Below, piece by piece: positions 49,391 through 58,070 of a stretch of 64,000 nucleotides of DNA; within the stretch, counting starts at the first letter, position 1, and every line of letters begins with the position of its first letter. Source of the DNA: JANLYC01 sp963815445 (GTDB taxonomy: Bacteria; Actinomycetota; Actinomycetes; Propionibacteriales; Nocardioidaceae); the NCBI GenBank assembly GCA_963815445.1, contig CAWFGV010000011.1, positions 868,001 through 932,000 on the forward strand, read 5' to 3'. The position numbers and the translations under genes are program-made. The notes below the pieces were generated by a model. It was not told where the DNA came from, did not search any database, and saw only the letters and a program-made list of their open reading frames with translations.

Positions 49391-51322
49391 TCAGGCGAGG
49401 AGGTCGACGTCGGGGAACGGGGCGCCACCAGCAAGCGCCGCGTACCCGGGGCCACGGTCGAAGAAGGGCTCGCCGTCGGCGGCCCAACGCCGCGACCGGT
49501 GCGCCCGCAGCTGCTCACGCAGCCCGTCGGATGCGCCGTCGTCAACCTGCACCGTGTCGACAAGGTCGGCGGTCCGCATCACCGCGACCCCGTAGTCGGC
49601 GCGCGCACCCTCGACCGAGACCTTGCCCCACGCGACGTCGCGAGCCACGTCGTCGTACGGCCGCTCGAGCGGGTCCCCCCAGCCACCGCCGCCCGTGGTC
49701 CGGATCCGGATCACCTGGCCCGCCGCCACGAACTCCGCGTCGGCCAACGCGTCGACGACACGCTCGTCCGGTCCGCCCACGTCGATGGTCACCTCGAACG
49801 ACCGACCCGCCTGCCCACCCTTGACCCCCCAGCACGCCAGGATCGAGCGGTCGGCGATCGACATGAAGTGGGCGTCCTTGAGCATCCGGATGTGCTTCTC
49901 GTAGCCGCAGCCGCCGCGGTAACGACCGGCGCCACCCGAGTCGACCGCCAGCCCGAGTCGCTCCACGATGAAGGGGAAGCGGCCCTCGCTGAACTCCGTG
50001 GGCAGGTTGCGTGAGTCGGGTACGACGTGGATCGTGTCCTCGCCGTCGGCGTAGTAGCGGCCCCCCGACCCGCCGCCGAGCACCTCACGCATCAGGTAGG
50101 GCTTGCCGTCGAGGTCGTCGCCGTACACCCCGGTATAGCGGATCGTCTCCTGGTCGGCCGGCATGCGCCCGTCGACCGCTTTCGCCAGCACACCGGCCAG
50201 GACGCCCAGCAGCCGCAGGATCACGAACGTGCGCGCGTTCGTCGGTGCGGGGAAGATCGGCGTCAGCAACGTGCCGGGTGGTGGGAAGCGCATCTCGATC
50301 AGCGGTACGACGCCCTCGTTGACGTCGAGCTCTGCCATCCGCTCGGGGGTGTCGGCGAGGTTGCGCAGGATCGGCGCGAGCCACTTCTTGAGGAAGTTCC
50401 CGTCGGCGTAGTCGCCGCAGTGGTTGATCGGCCCCTTGGCCTGTGGTCCCGTCCCCGTGAAGTCGATGATGATCCGGCCGCCGTCATCGGGCACCTTGGT
50501 CAGCGTGATCCGCTGCGCGTGAAGCCTCGGCTCGTCGACCCCGTCATGCTCGGCGTAGTCCTCCCACACGTAGCTGCCGTCGGGGATCTTCGCGAGGATC
50601 TCGCGGCGGAACGTCTCGGTGGTCTTGTCGAGGATCGCGTCGAAGCACGCCTCGACCTGGTCGACGCCGTAGCGGTCGAAAAGCTCGGCCATCCGGCGCG
50701 CACCCATCAGGCAGGCCGAGCACTCGGCGTCGAGGTCTGCTGCGAGGGACTCCGGCATCCGCGAGTTGCGGGTCATGATCTTCAGCGCCTGCTCGCACGG
50801 CACGCCCGCGTCCCACAGCTTGATGGGCGGCACCATCAGACCTTCCTCGAACACCGACGTCGCATTCGAGGGCATCGATCCCGGGACCGCTCCCCCGATG
50901 TCGTCGTGGTGACCGAACGCCTGGACGAACGCCACCACACGCGGACCCTCACCGGAGTCGTGGAACACCGGCGCGGTGACGCAGAGATCGGGCAGGTGCC
51001 CGATGCCTCCCTCAGAGCGGTAGACGTCGTTGTGGAAGAACACGTCGCCGGGCTTCATCTCCTCGATCGGGTAGTCCCGCGCCACGGGGTGTACCAGAGC
51101 GGAGTACGAGCGTCCGGTCAGCTTGCGCAGGTGCCGGTCGTGGATGCCGGCACGGTAGTCGTGAGCGTCCCGGATCATCGGGGACCGCGAGGTCCGTCCG
51201 ATGGCGGTCTCGACCTCCATCTCGACCGACGCGAGGTAACCCTCGACGATCTCGACCAGGATCGGGTCGACGTCGGTGACCGCGGTGAGCCGGTACGGCG
51301 CGTCGGTGCCGAGCTCAGACAT
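49391..51322 (-). CDS. hyuB: hydantoinase/oxoprolinase B subunit family protein
   Basis: 643 aa, HyuB family: DPILVEIVEGYLASVEMEVETAIGRTSRSPMIRDAHDY at the start, MKPGDVFFHNDVYRSEGGIGHLPDLCVTAPVF, HHDDIGGAVPGSMPSNATSVFEEGLMVPP (metal-binding HH-D), and DFTGTGPQAKGPIN. Together with HyuA it forms an ATP-dependent cyclic-amide/imide hydrolase (N-methylhydantoinase, oxoprolinase) or an acetone-carboxylase-like enzyme. Overlaps hyuA by 8 bp. Confidence 0.92.
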   Translation of the reverse strand: MSELGTDAPYRLTAVTDVDPILVEIVEGYLASVEMEVETAIGRTSRSPMIRDAHDYRAGIHDRHLRKLTGRSYSALVHPVARDYPIEEMKPGDVFFHNDVYRSEGGIGHLPDLCVTAPVFHDSGEGPRVVAFVQAFGHHDDIGGAVPGSMPSNATSVFEEGLMVPPIKLWDAGVPCEQALKIMTRNSRMPESLAADLDAECSACLMGARRMAELFDRYGVDQVEACFDAILDKTTETFRREILAKIPDGSYVWEDYAEHDGVDEPRLHAQRITLTKVPDDGGRIIIDFTGTGPQAKGPINHCGDYADGNFLKKWLAPILRNLADTPERMAELDVNEGVVPLIEMRFPPPGTLLTPIFPAPTNARTFVILRLLGVLAGVLAKAVDGRMPADQETIRYTGVYGDDLDGKPYLMREVLGGGSGGRYYADGEDTIHVVPDSRNLPTEFSEGRFPFIVERLGLAVDSGGAGRYRGGCGYEKHIRMLKDAHFMSIADRSILACWGVKGGQAGRSFEVTIDVGGPDERVVDALADAEFVAAGQVIRIRTTGGGGWGDPLERPYDDVARDVAWGKVSVEGARADYGVAVMRTADLVDTVQVDDGASDGLREQLRAHRSRRWAADGEPFFDRGPGYAALAGGAPFPDVDLLA

Positions 51323-53393
51323 GCGACACCAGCAGGTTGCCGAAGCGGTCGACCTCGGCGCGAAAACCCGGGTGCAGCGGCACCGTCGACGAGAACTCCT
51401 CGAGCACCGCCGGCCCGGTCACGACGTCGCCGTGTCCGAGGCCGGCCCGGTCGTAGATCGCGGCGTCCACCCACCCGTCGAAGTACACCGACCGGGTGCC
51501 GGTCAAGGCGACGTCCGCGCCCGAGCCCGCGGGCACCTCACGCACCTCGGGCTTGCGGATGGGTCCGATGCCGGTCACCCGGATGTTCACCCACTCGACC
51601 TCCTGCCGGTCGTCGTCGCGGAAGTCGTAGCCGTACAGCGCCCGGTGCTCGTCGTGGAACGCCGCGACAACCGACTCGGTGAGCGTGGCCTGGATCGGCC
51701 CGGACGGCATCGGGATGCGCACCTCGTAGGCCTGTCCGAAGTACCGCAGGTCGGCCGACCGCTCAAAGCGTCGGTCGTCCGCCGCAAACCCCTCCCGGGA
51801 CAGCGCGGCGGCGCCCTGGGCCGTCAGGTCATCGACGATGTGGGTCAGGTCGCCGACGTCGAGAGCCGCGTGCTTGGTCACGGCCGTCTGCACGTAGTCG
51901 TTGCGGACGTCGACGGTGAGCAGGCCGTATGCCGACAGGTTGCCCGGGTTGAGCGGGACCACGACGCCCTTCAGACCGAGGACGTCGACGAGTCGGCACG
52001 CCAGGAGTGAGCCTGAGCCACCGAAGGTGACCAGATGGAAGTCGCGGACGTCGAGCCCGCGCTTCACCGTGATCTGCCGCAAGGCATTGGCCTGGTTCCA
52101 CGCGGAGATCTCCAGGATGCCCGTCGCGGCCTTCTCCCAGGACAGGGCGAGCTTGCCGGCCAGGTCCTCCACGCCTCGCTGCGCCAGGTCGACGTCCAGC
52201 GGGACCTCGCCACCGAGCAGGTGGGGCGGGATCCGACCGAGCAGCACGTGGGCGTCGGTGATCGTCGGCTCCTGACCTCCGTGTCCGTAGCAGAGCGGGC
52301 CGGGGTCGGCGCCGGCTGACTGCGGGCCGACCTTGAGCGTGCCCTCCGGCGTGATCCAGGCGATCGAGCCGCCGCCGGCGCCGACCGTGACGACATCGAT
52401 CATCGGGATCTTGCTCGGATACGCACCCACGGTGCCCTCGGTCGTCAGCGCGGGCCGACCGCCGATGACGACGGTGACGTCGGTGGACGTGCCGCCGCCG
52501 TCGCACGTCACGACCTGGTCGAAGCCGGCGGTGCTCGCCACCACCGCCGCTCCCAACGCACCCGCGGCCGGTCCGGACAGCACGGTCGAGATCGGCTGGT
52601 GCACGACCTCGTCGGCGGACAGCACGCCGCCGTTGGACTTCATCACGTAGAACGGTACGGCCCGGGGCTCGTCAGCGGCGCTGGTGGTGAAGGCGTTCAG
52701 CCGGCCGGTGATGTTGGCGACGTACCGACGGATGTTCGGCTTGACGGCGGCGTCGACCAGCGTCGTGACCGAGCGTTCGTACTCGCGGTACTCCCGCAGG
52801 ACGTCGGACGAGATCGATACGACCGCCTCGGGGTAGACCTCGTCGATCACCTGGCGCATGGCGCGCTCGTGCTCGGGGTTGGCGTAGGAGTGCAGGAAGC
52901 ACACGCCGATCGTGCCGATCCCCGCCGCCTTGAAGAAGGCCGCTGCCACGCGTGCTGAGTCGACGTCGAACGGCCTGATCTCAGACCCGTCGACCGCTAA
53001 CCGGCCCCGCACTGTCTTGACCCGGTCGGCCGGCACGATCCGAGGCGGTTTGACCCAGAAGTACGAGTTCCCGTAGCCGTCGGGCACGGACTGCCGAGCG
53101 ATCTCGAGAACATGCTCATACCCCTCGGTCGTGATGAAGCCGAGGTCCTCGACCTTGCCCTCGAGCAGCTTGTTCGTGGCGACAGTGGTTCCGTGCGACA
53201 CGGCCGTCAGGGCGTCGCCACCCACCCCCAGCGCGGCCAGGACCTTGTCGACCCCCGCCATGAAGCCGATCGCCGGATCCGCGGGAGTCGAGGGCGTCTT
53301 CGTGGTGACGAGATCGCCGCTGTCCTCGTCGACGGCCACGACGTCGGTGAACGTGCCACCCGTGTCGATGCCGACCCGGATCCGTCGGGTCAC
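51315..53393 (-). CDS. hyuA: hydantoinase/oxoprolinase A subunit family protein
   Basis: 692 aa. The ATPase-like start RIRVGIDTGGTFTDVVAVDEDSG (acetate/sugar-kinase actin fold), HGTTVATNKLLEGK, then GPAAGALGAAVVAS and the metal/ATP site TCDGGGTSTDVTVV. The C-terminal half carries DVRDFHLVTFGGSG and ALYGYDF. HyuA phosphorylates the substrate in ring opening. It overlaps the nitrilase gene by 4 bp and hyuB by 8 bp. Confidence 0.92.
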   Translation of the reverse strand: MTRRIRVGIDTGGTFTDVVAVDEDSGDLVTTKTPSTPADPAIGFMAGVDKVLAALGVGGDALTAVSHGTTVATNKLLEGKVEDLGFITTEGYEHVLEIARQSVPDGYGNSYFWVKPPRIVPADRVKTVRGRLAVDGSEIRPFDVDSARVAAAFFKAAGIGTIGVCFLHSYANPEHERAMRQVIDEVYPEAVVSISSDVLREYREYERSVTTLVDAAVKPNIRRYVANITGRLNAFTTSAADEPRAVPFYVMKSNGGVLSADEVVHQPISTVLSGPAAGALGAAVVASTAGFDQVVTCDGGGTSTDVTVVIGGRPALTTEGTVGAYPSKIPMIDVVTVGAGGGSIAWITPEGTLKVGPQSAGADPGPLCYGHGGQEPTITDAHVLLGRIPPHLLGGEVPLDVDLAQRGVEDLAGKLALSWEKAATGILEISAWNQANALRQITVKRGLDVRDFHLVTFGGSGSLLACRLVDVLGLKGVVVPLNPGNLSAYGLLTVDVRNDYVQTAVTKHAALDVGDLTHIVDDLTAQGAAALSREGFAADDRRFERSADLRYFGQAYEVRIPMPSGPIQATLTESVVAAFHDEHRALYGYDFRDDDRQEVEWVNIRVTGIGPIRKPEVREVPAGSGADVALTGTRSVYFDGWVDAAIYDRAGLGHGDVVTGPAVLEEFSSTVPLHPGFRAEVDRFGNLLVSHV

Positions 53394-54364
53394 TGGATCT
53401 CCTCGGCGTGGTTGTGCTCGTGCACCACGTCGGGGTCGGGTTCAGGTCGCGGGGCTCCGGCGCGGCGGTAGTCGAAGCGCGTCGCTCCTGGCCCGGACAA
53501 GGTCTCGGCGTGCCGCTTGAGGAGGTCGAGGTTGCGGTCGGCCAGATGGTCGAAGCCTTGGCGCACGCTGCTACCCGGCGTCAGCGACTGCAGCGCCGTC
53601 GTGGGGTCCAGCCGGGCAACGACCCACTGCTCGTACGTCGACCCGCGGGCCACCACGTCGGCGACCGGGGTCACGATCATGGAGTTGCCGAAGTAGAGCA
53701 CGCCTGCCGGGTCGACCCCGGTGGCGTTGGCGCCGACGACGTACACGTGGTTGTCGTAGGCACGCGCCCTGTTGGTGAGCTCCCAGATGTCAGCGCTACG
53801 CAGGAGGGCAGACGGGCGGACGATGATCTCGGCACCCTGCAGGGCCGTGATGCGCGACAGCTCTGGGTAGTCGCCGTCGAAACAGATGATCAGGCCGATC
53901 GAACCGAGCTCGGTCTCGACGACGCACGTGTCGTCGCCAGGGGTCACCCAGCCGCCGCCGGTGACGATCTCGGTGCAGAACGGATGTGTCTTGTGATAGA
54001 CCCCGAGGCTCGAACCGTCCGGCCCGACCAGCACGGCCGAGTTGTAGACCAGGCCACGGATCGGGCCGCGTTCGTACGCGCCGTACACCAGGTGGATACC
54101 CAGCTCGGCGGCCACGTCGTGCAGGGGGCTCGTCTGCCCGCCCGGGAGCTCGTCGATCAGGTCCCACAGGTCATCGGGACCTACCCCCGGCGTGAACCCG
54201 GTCGTACAGGTCTCGGGCAGCACCACGAGGTCTGCGGCCGTAGCGGATACGCAGTCACGAACCCACCGCACGCAGTGCTGGACGTTTGCGGCGATCGTCT
54301 CCGGTGTCAGGGGACCCGGTTGTGGTTGGACCTGCAGAGCCGCAGCTGTCAGCGCACGCATCAC
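53390..54364 (-). CDS. nitrilase superfamily carbon-nitrogen hydrolase
   Basis: 324 aa. Catalytic triad visible: Glu in LPETCTTGF, Lys in YHKTHPF, Cys in IICFDGDYPE. The sequence and the additional Glu near IWELTNRARAYDN fit the amidase branch (beta-ureidopropionase / N-carbamoyl amino acid hydrolase relatives). The C-terminal tail is His/Glu-rich (VHEHNHAEEI). In this operon an attractive role is cleaving a ureido acid produced by ring opening; that is inference. Confidence 0.87.
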   Translation of the reverse strand: MMRALTAAALQVQPQPGPLTPETIAANVQHCVRWVRDCVSATAADLVVLPETCTTGFTPGVGPDDLWDLIDELPGGQTSPLHDVAAELGIHLVYGAYERGPIRGLVYNSAVLVGPDGSSLGVYHKTHPFCTEIVTGGGWVTPGDDTCVVETELGSIGLIICFDGDYPELSRITALQGAEIIVRPSALLRSADIWELTNRARAYDNHVYVVGANATGVDPAGVLYFGNSMIVTPVADVVARGSTYEQWVVARLDPTTALQSLTPGSSVRQGFDHLADRNLDLLKRHAETLSGPGATRFDYRRAGAPRPEPDPDVVHEHNHAEEIQ

Positions 54365-54999
54365 CCGCGTCGCCGCCGACCCGACAGCCAGCCACCGACG
54401 ACGACTCCGACCAGGGCGGCGACAGCACCGACCACAGCCCCCTGGAGGAACCCGCCACCCGGCTGGGACAGCGCAGCCCCCGCGCCCGGCGCCTCGAACA
54501 CCCCCGGATTCGTCGAGGGCGCGCCCACCGCGCCGGCACGGGCGGTGACCGGTGCGGCCCTGCCGTTGATGACGTCATCAACGGCGGCGAAAAACTCCCC
54601 CGCGGTCTTCTTGGCTACTCCGGTGAGCATCCGCTGACCGACGCCGCCGATCATGCCGCCGACGATGGCGTCCGCGTCGTACGTCAGCGTCGTGGTGCCA
54701 CCTCCGGCAGCGCTGAGGCTCACTTTGACGTCGGCGCTCACGGTGCCGGGACCGCCGGCTCCGGACGCTTTCAGCACGAACGAGTCCGGCGGCTCCTGGT
54801 CGGTGAGCCGGACCTGGCCCGTGTAGACGCCCTTGATGGACGCGACACCGGCAGTGACGGTCATCGTGTACTCGTCCTCGCCGATGGCCTCGAGGCGTTG
54901 GCAGCCGGGGATCGTCCGCACCAGCACAGCGGGATCGTTGAGCGCTCGCCAGACCGCGTCCGGAGGCGCGTTCAGCGTGGCCGAACCGGAAACCATCAT
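54361..54999 (-). CDS. CoxG-like SRPBCC protein with C-terminal membrane anchor
   Basis: 212 aa. START-like SRPBCC/CoxG domain (SGSATLNAPPDAVWRALNDPAVLVRTIPGCQRLEA), a linker, then a membrane helix FLQGAVVGAVAALVGVVVGGWL and basic end SGRRRRG. CoxG proteins anchor or assist molybdenum hydroxylases. It overlaps the nitrilase gene (ATGA) and heads the hyu operon, linking it to the molybdenum hydroxylase 3 kb away. Two tandem ATGs (54999/54996). Confidence 0.87.
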   Translation of the reverse strand: MMVSGSATLNAPPDAVWRALNDPAVLVRTIPGCQRLEAIGEDEYTMTVTAGVASIKGVYTGQVRLTDQEPPDSFVLKASGAGGPGTVSADVKVSLSAAGGGTTTLTYDADAIVGGMIGGVGQRMLTGVAKKTAGEFFAAVDDVINGRAAPVTARAGAVGAPSTNPGVFEAPGAGAALSQPGGGFLQGAVVGAVAALVGVVVGGWLSGRRRRG

Positions 55000-55146
55000 G
55001 GCGTGCCCTTCGCTCGCGTCAGTCCGTCGAGGAGACCCTACGAACCCTACGAAGCAGCCTAGGGCAGCCGTACGGCGACTCTCGCCCAAGAACCGGATGA
55101 TCTCTGGGCGACTGTCGTCAGCGTGGCGGCCGCGCCAAGTTCGAGG

Positions 55147-56022
55147 TCAGGCCGCAGCCAGCAGGTCGCGCAAGGTGGTGGTCGGGAGGTCGGGTATCGC
55201 AGCGCGGCCTGCGTCGAGCGCCAGCGTCATGTCCGTGGTGTCCATGATCACGCCGAACTGAGCCAACATGGCGACCGATGGTTTGACGTGGCGCAACAAC
55301 ACCGCCATCGTCCTCATCACGAGCAGCGGGACATGGCGGATCGACCCATCGGAGCCATGCGCAGCCAGCACCGAGCCCGCGAGCGTGTTGAGGGTGATGT
55401 CCTCGGGACCACCGATCTCCAGGACTGCGCCCACCTGCGCCGGTGAGCTGGTCAGCCGCTCCACGGCCGCGGCCACGTCATCGGCGCTGACGAAGTTGAT
55501 CGGGTTGTCTCCGCGGCCGAACAGCGTCACCGAGCCCTTGCCGGCGATCATCTCCCCCAGCAGACCGAGCCACGTCTCGAGGTAGACCGTCGGTCGCAGG
55601 ATGGCCCAGGACAGCCCGCTGTGCATCAGCGCCTGCTCGGCGTGGTACTTCACCCGCCTCAGCTCGAGGGGGCTGTCGGGCGTCGAAAATGCTGCCGACA
55701 CGAGGACGAACCGCTCGATCCCCTCGGCCAGGCCGGCCTGCGTGAGGTTCGCGTTGCCCTGAAGGTCCACCGCCGCACCCCCCTCCGCGTTCGGACCCGC
55801 GAAGCCTTGCGCCGCCGACACGACCGTCGTGATGCCCTCCATCGCAGCGCGAACCGCTCCGGGGTCCAGCAGATCCCCGACGAGCACCTCCGCGCCGGTG
55901 TGCTCGAGGTGACGTGCGCGCTCGGCGTCACGAGTCAGGACACGGACTGCTGTCCCGCCCGCAGTGAGGGTCGTGACGACGCGGCTGCCCAAGGTGCCGG
56001 TGCCGCCGGCAACGAGGATCAC
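55147..56022 (-). CDS. NmrA-like atypical SDR (NAD(P)-binding)
   Basis: 291 aa. NAD(P) motif VAGGTGTLGSRVV, then EVLVGDLLDPGAVRAAMEG, FVLVSAAFS and YLETWLGLLGE. Lacks the Tyr-x3-Lys catalytic pair of classical SDRs, as usual for NmrA/YtfG-type redox sensors and oxidoreductases. ATGA-overlaps the NTF2-fold gene. Role in the island unclear. Confidence 0.85.
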   Translation of the reverse strand: MILVAGGTGTLGSRVVTTLTAGGTAVRVLTRDAERARHLEHTGAEVLVGDLLDPGAVRAAMEGITTVVSAAQGFAGPNAEGGAAVDLQGNANLTQAGLAEGIERFVLVSAAFSTPDSPLELRRVKYHAEQALMHSGLSWAILRPTVYLETWLGLLGEMIAGKGSVTLFGRGDNPINFVSADDVAAAVERLTSSPAQVGAVLEIGGPEDITLNTLAGSVLAAHGSDGSIRHVPLLVMRTMAVLLRHVKPSVAMLAQFGVIMDTTDMTLALDAGRAAIPDLPTTTLRDLLAAA

Positions 56023-56486
56023 GAGCCACCTCCCGGTGTCGGCGTTGGAACGTCGGGATCCCCAGCGCCGACGAGTTCGCGCACCGCAGCGTCAGCATCT
56101 GCCGTGTCGGCCTCGACCGGCTCGAGGTAGAACCGCCCGCTCCTGGCGCGTCCGTCGTGGACCGTCAGGATGATCACGCCGCGCATGTGGAAGGGCTTAC
56201 CGTCGAGCCGGGTGCCGGTGTACTCCCACTCACTCCAGATGTCGTCTCCGGTCACGACGTGACGGACGATCCGTACCTGCACGTCGGGGACTGACCCGAA
56301 GATGCGTCCCCAGTTCCGTCGCACTTGTTCGGTGCCCGAGAAGGTCCGGGCAGGATGCAGCGGCCAGACACTCTCGTAGTCAGCAGTGAAGCACCCGGCC
56401 AGTGTCTCGAGGTCATGCTGGTTGGTCGCCTGGCTCATCCGCTGTGCCAGCGCGTAAGGCCCGTTGCGGGGCGGGTCGTCGCTCAT
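56019..56486 (-). CDS. SnoaL-like (NTF2 fold) protein
   Basis: 155 aa, single NTF2-like domain: QATNQHDLETLAGCFTADYESVWPLHPARTFSGTEQVRRNWGRIF, DDIWSEWEYTGTRLDGKPFHMRGVIILTV. The ATG at 56486 has GGAGGTGG upstream; the TTG 15 bases earlier is less likely. Divergent from the TetR gene, whose operators lie in the shared intergenic region, so it and the SDR are the probable TetR targets. Confidence 0.85.
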   Translation of the reverse strand: MSDDPPRNGPYALAQRMSQATNQHDLETLAGCFTADYESVWPLHPARTFSGTEQVRRNWGRIFGSVPDVQVRIVRHVVTGDDIWSEWEYTGTRLDGKPFHMRGVIILTVHDGRARSGRFYLEPVEADTADADAAVRELVGAGDPDVPTPTPGGGS

Positions 56487-56511
56487 CCCGCCCACCTCCA
56501 ATCCTGATTCT

Positions 56512-56546
56512 GTTACAGTTGCCTGTAACTAATACAGGAGTCTGTA
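56512..56546. promoter_or_regulatory. two tandem TetR operators
   Basis: Site 1: GTTACAG-TTGC-CTGTAAC (56512-56529), a perfect 7-bp dyad. Site 2: TACAG-GAGT-CTGTA (56533-56546), 5-bp dyad of the same core. Centres are 19 bp apart, about two helical turns. They lie between the divergent TetR and SnoaL genes and end 4 bp before the TetR start. Confidence 0.85.
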
Positions 56547-56550
56547 CCCG

Positions 56551-57213
56551 ATGAAGCCAGCCGTCAAGCCCACCCGACCCTACGATTCGCGGCGTCGGCG
56601 TGAGCAGGCCGACCAGAACCGACAGACCGTGCTCGAAGTCGCTCGCGAGCTGTTCCTGCAACAGGGGTACACCGCGACCACCATCCCGTCCATCGCTGCG
56701 GCGGCAGGCGTGTCGGGCGAGACCGTCTACAAGACGTTCGGCAACAAGCCCGGGCTGGTCCGGGCCGTCGCGGACTCGGCACTGGCCGGCCCCGGCCCCG
56801 CACCGACGATGAGACTCTCCGACGAGATGGCTGCACGCGAGACCAACCCGCACACGATCGTTCGTCGCTGGGCTGAGTTCGCCTCACAGGTCACGCCCAG
56901 GCTGGCACCCGTCGTGCTGCTCATCCGTTCGGCAAGTGGCGGATCAGGAGAGTTGGCCGAGCTGCTGGACCAGCTCGATACCGATCGCCTCGACCGGATG
57001 GCACAGCAAGCCCGCCTCCTCAAGGCGCGCAGCTACTTGCGCCCAGACGTCACCGAGCGGGAGGCCCGAGACGTGATGTGGGCCTACACGGACCCCGCCA
57101 TGTACGACATGCTCGTGCTGCGCCAGCACTGGTCCATCGAGCGCTTCCGCGAGTTCCTCGGTGACGCCCTGACTGCCGCGCTACTCCCGCCGACGACCGC
57201 TGGGCAGCGGTAA
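56551..57213 (+). CDS. TetR/AcrR family regulator
   Basis: 220 aa. N-terminal HTH: RQTVLEVARELFLQQGYTATTIPSIAAAAGVSGETVYKTFGNKPGLVRAVAD, the standard TetR pattern; C-terminal ligand domain unclassified. Twin palindromic operators at its own start indicate autorepression and control of the divergent SnoaL-SDR pair. Ligand unknown. Confidence 0.92.
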   Translation: MKPAVKPTRPYDSRRRREQADQNRQTVLEVARELFLQQGYTATTIPSIAAAAGVSGETVYKTFGNKPGLVRAVADSALAGPGPAPTMRLSDEMAARETNPHTIVRRWAEFASQVTPRLAPVVLLIRSASGGSGELAELLDQLDTDRLDRMAQQARLLKARSYLRPDVTEREARDVMWAYTDPAMYDMLVLRQHWSIERFREFLGDALTAALLPPTTAGQR

Positions 57214-57277
57214 CGTCCGATCGCCACGGTGTTCGTCGCGCAGGTGGCGCCGACCAACAACGTGCGCGCTGCCCGTA

Positions 57278-58057
57278 TCAGTCTCGGTAGCCGTCCCTGA
57301 TCCGTACGGCGGCGCGCACGTTGTTGGTCGTGACCAGCCAGCACCGCGGGTCACGCAGCCAGCGCCGGAGACCGCGCCGGTCATCGACCGTCCACACGAG
57401 CAACAGCAACCCGTGGCGCTGCGCCCACCGCGCCACCCCGAACCTGGCCAGCCACTTGTTCGCCGCGAGCACGCTGACGCCCGTGGCCGCCACCCGGCGG
57501 GCGGGGAACAGCTCGGACCAGCGGCCGGCCACCTGCCGGCGGATCGACCAGCCGGAGCGGGATCCGCCGAGCGACAGCCCCACGCGCAGCTGCGGACAAG
57601 CGGCCGCAGACCAACGGACCAGCGCGACGGCCGCCCGGTCCCGACCGGTCGTGACCACGATGCGCCCGGCTCCGAGCGCCTCCACCGCGAGAGCCGTGGC
57701 CTGCACCTCCCACGTCTGGTCGTCCGCACCGTCGTACGTGCGCGCCGGGGCAGACAGCTTGAGGTCGATGTGCGCCGAGGCGTGACCGCGCAATGCGTCC
57801 AAGGCGTCGACGTAGGTGAGCACGTCCTGCCCCTCTGCGTGCAGTTCGTCGAGGGTCATCGCGTCGATGCGCCGCTCCCTGCCGCCGACGACGATGTCGC
57901 GGTCGTGCCGGATCACGAAGACGCCGTCGGCGGTACGACGCACGTCGAACTCGACGAAGTCGGCACCCAGGGTCAGGGCATCGTTGAACTGCTCGGCGAC
58001 GGTCGCTCCGGGTCTCGGCACCCGCGCGCCGTACTCGTGCGCCGAGACCATCGCCAC
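57278..58057 (-). CDS. glycerophosphodiester phosphodiesterase family protein
   Basis: 259 aa GDPD TIM barrel. SAHEYGARVPRPGATVAEQFNDALTLGADFVEFDVRRTADGVFVIRHD: the first catalytic His is in AHEYG rather than the usual AHRG, while the Glu/Asp pair (EFD) and second His (RHD) are retained. 13 bp after the molybdenum hydroxylase large subunit, an odd operon neighbour. Glycerophosphodiester hydrolysis is the family function; a variant substrate is possible because of the changed motif. Confidence 0.82.
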   Translation of the reverse strand: MAMVSAHEYGARVPRPGATVAEQFNDALTLGADFVEFDVRRTADGVFVIRHDRDIVVGGRERRIDAMTLDELHAEGQDVLTYVDALDALRGHASAHIDLKLSAPARTYDGADDQTWEVQATALAVEALGAGRIVVTTGRDRAAVALVRWSAAACPQLRVGLSLGGSRSGWSIRRQVAGRWSELFPARRVAATGVSVLAANKWLARFGVARWAQRHGLLLLVWTVDDRRGLRRWLRDPRCWLVTTNNVRAAVRIRDGYRD

Positions 58058-58070
58058 CGCCCGGCCTCCG

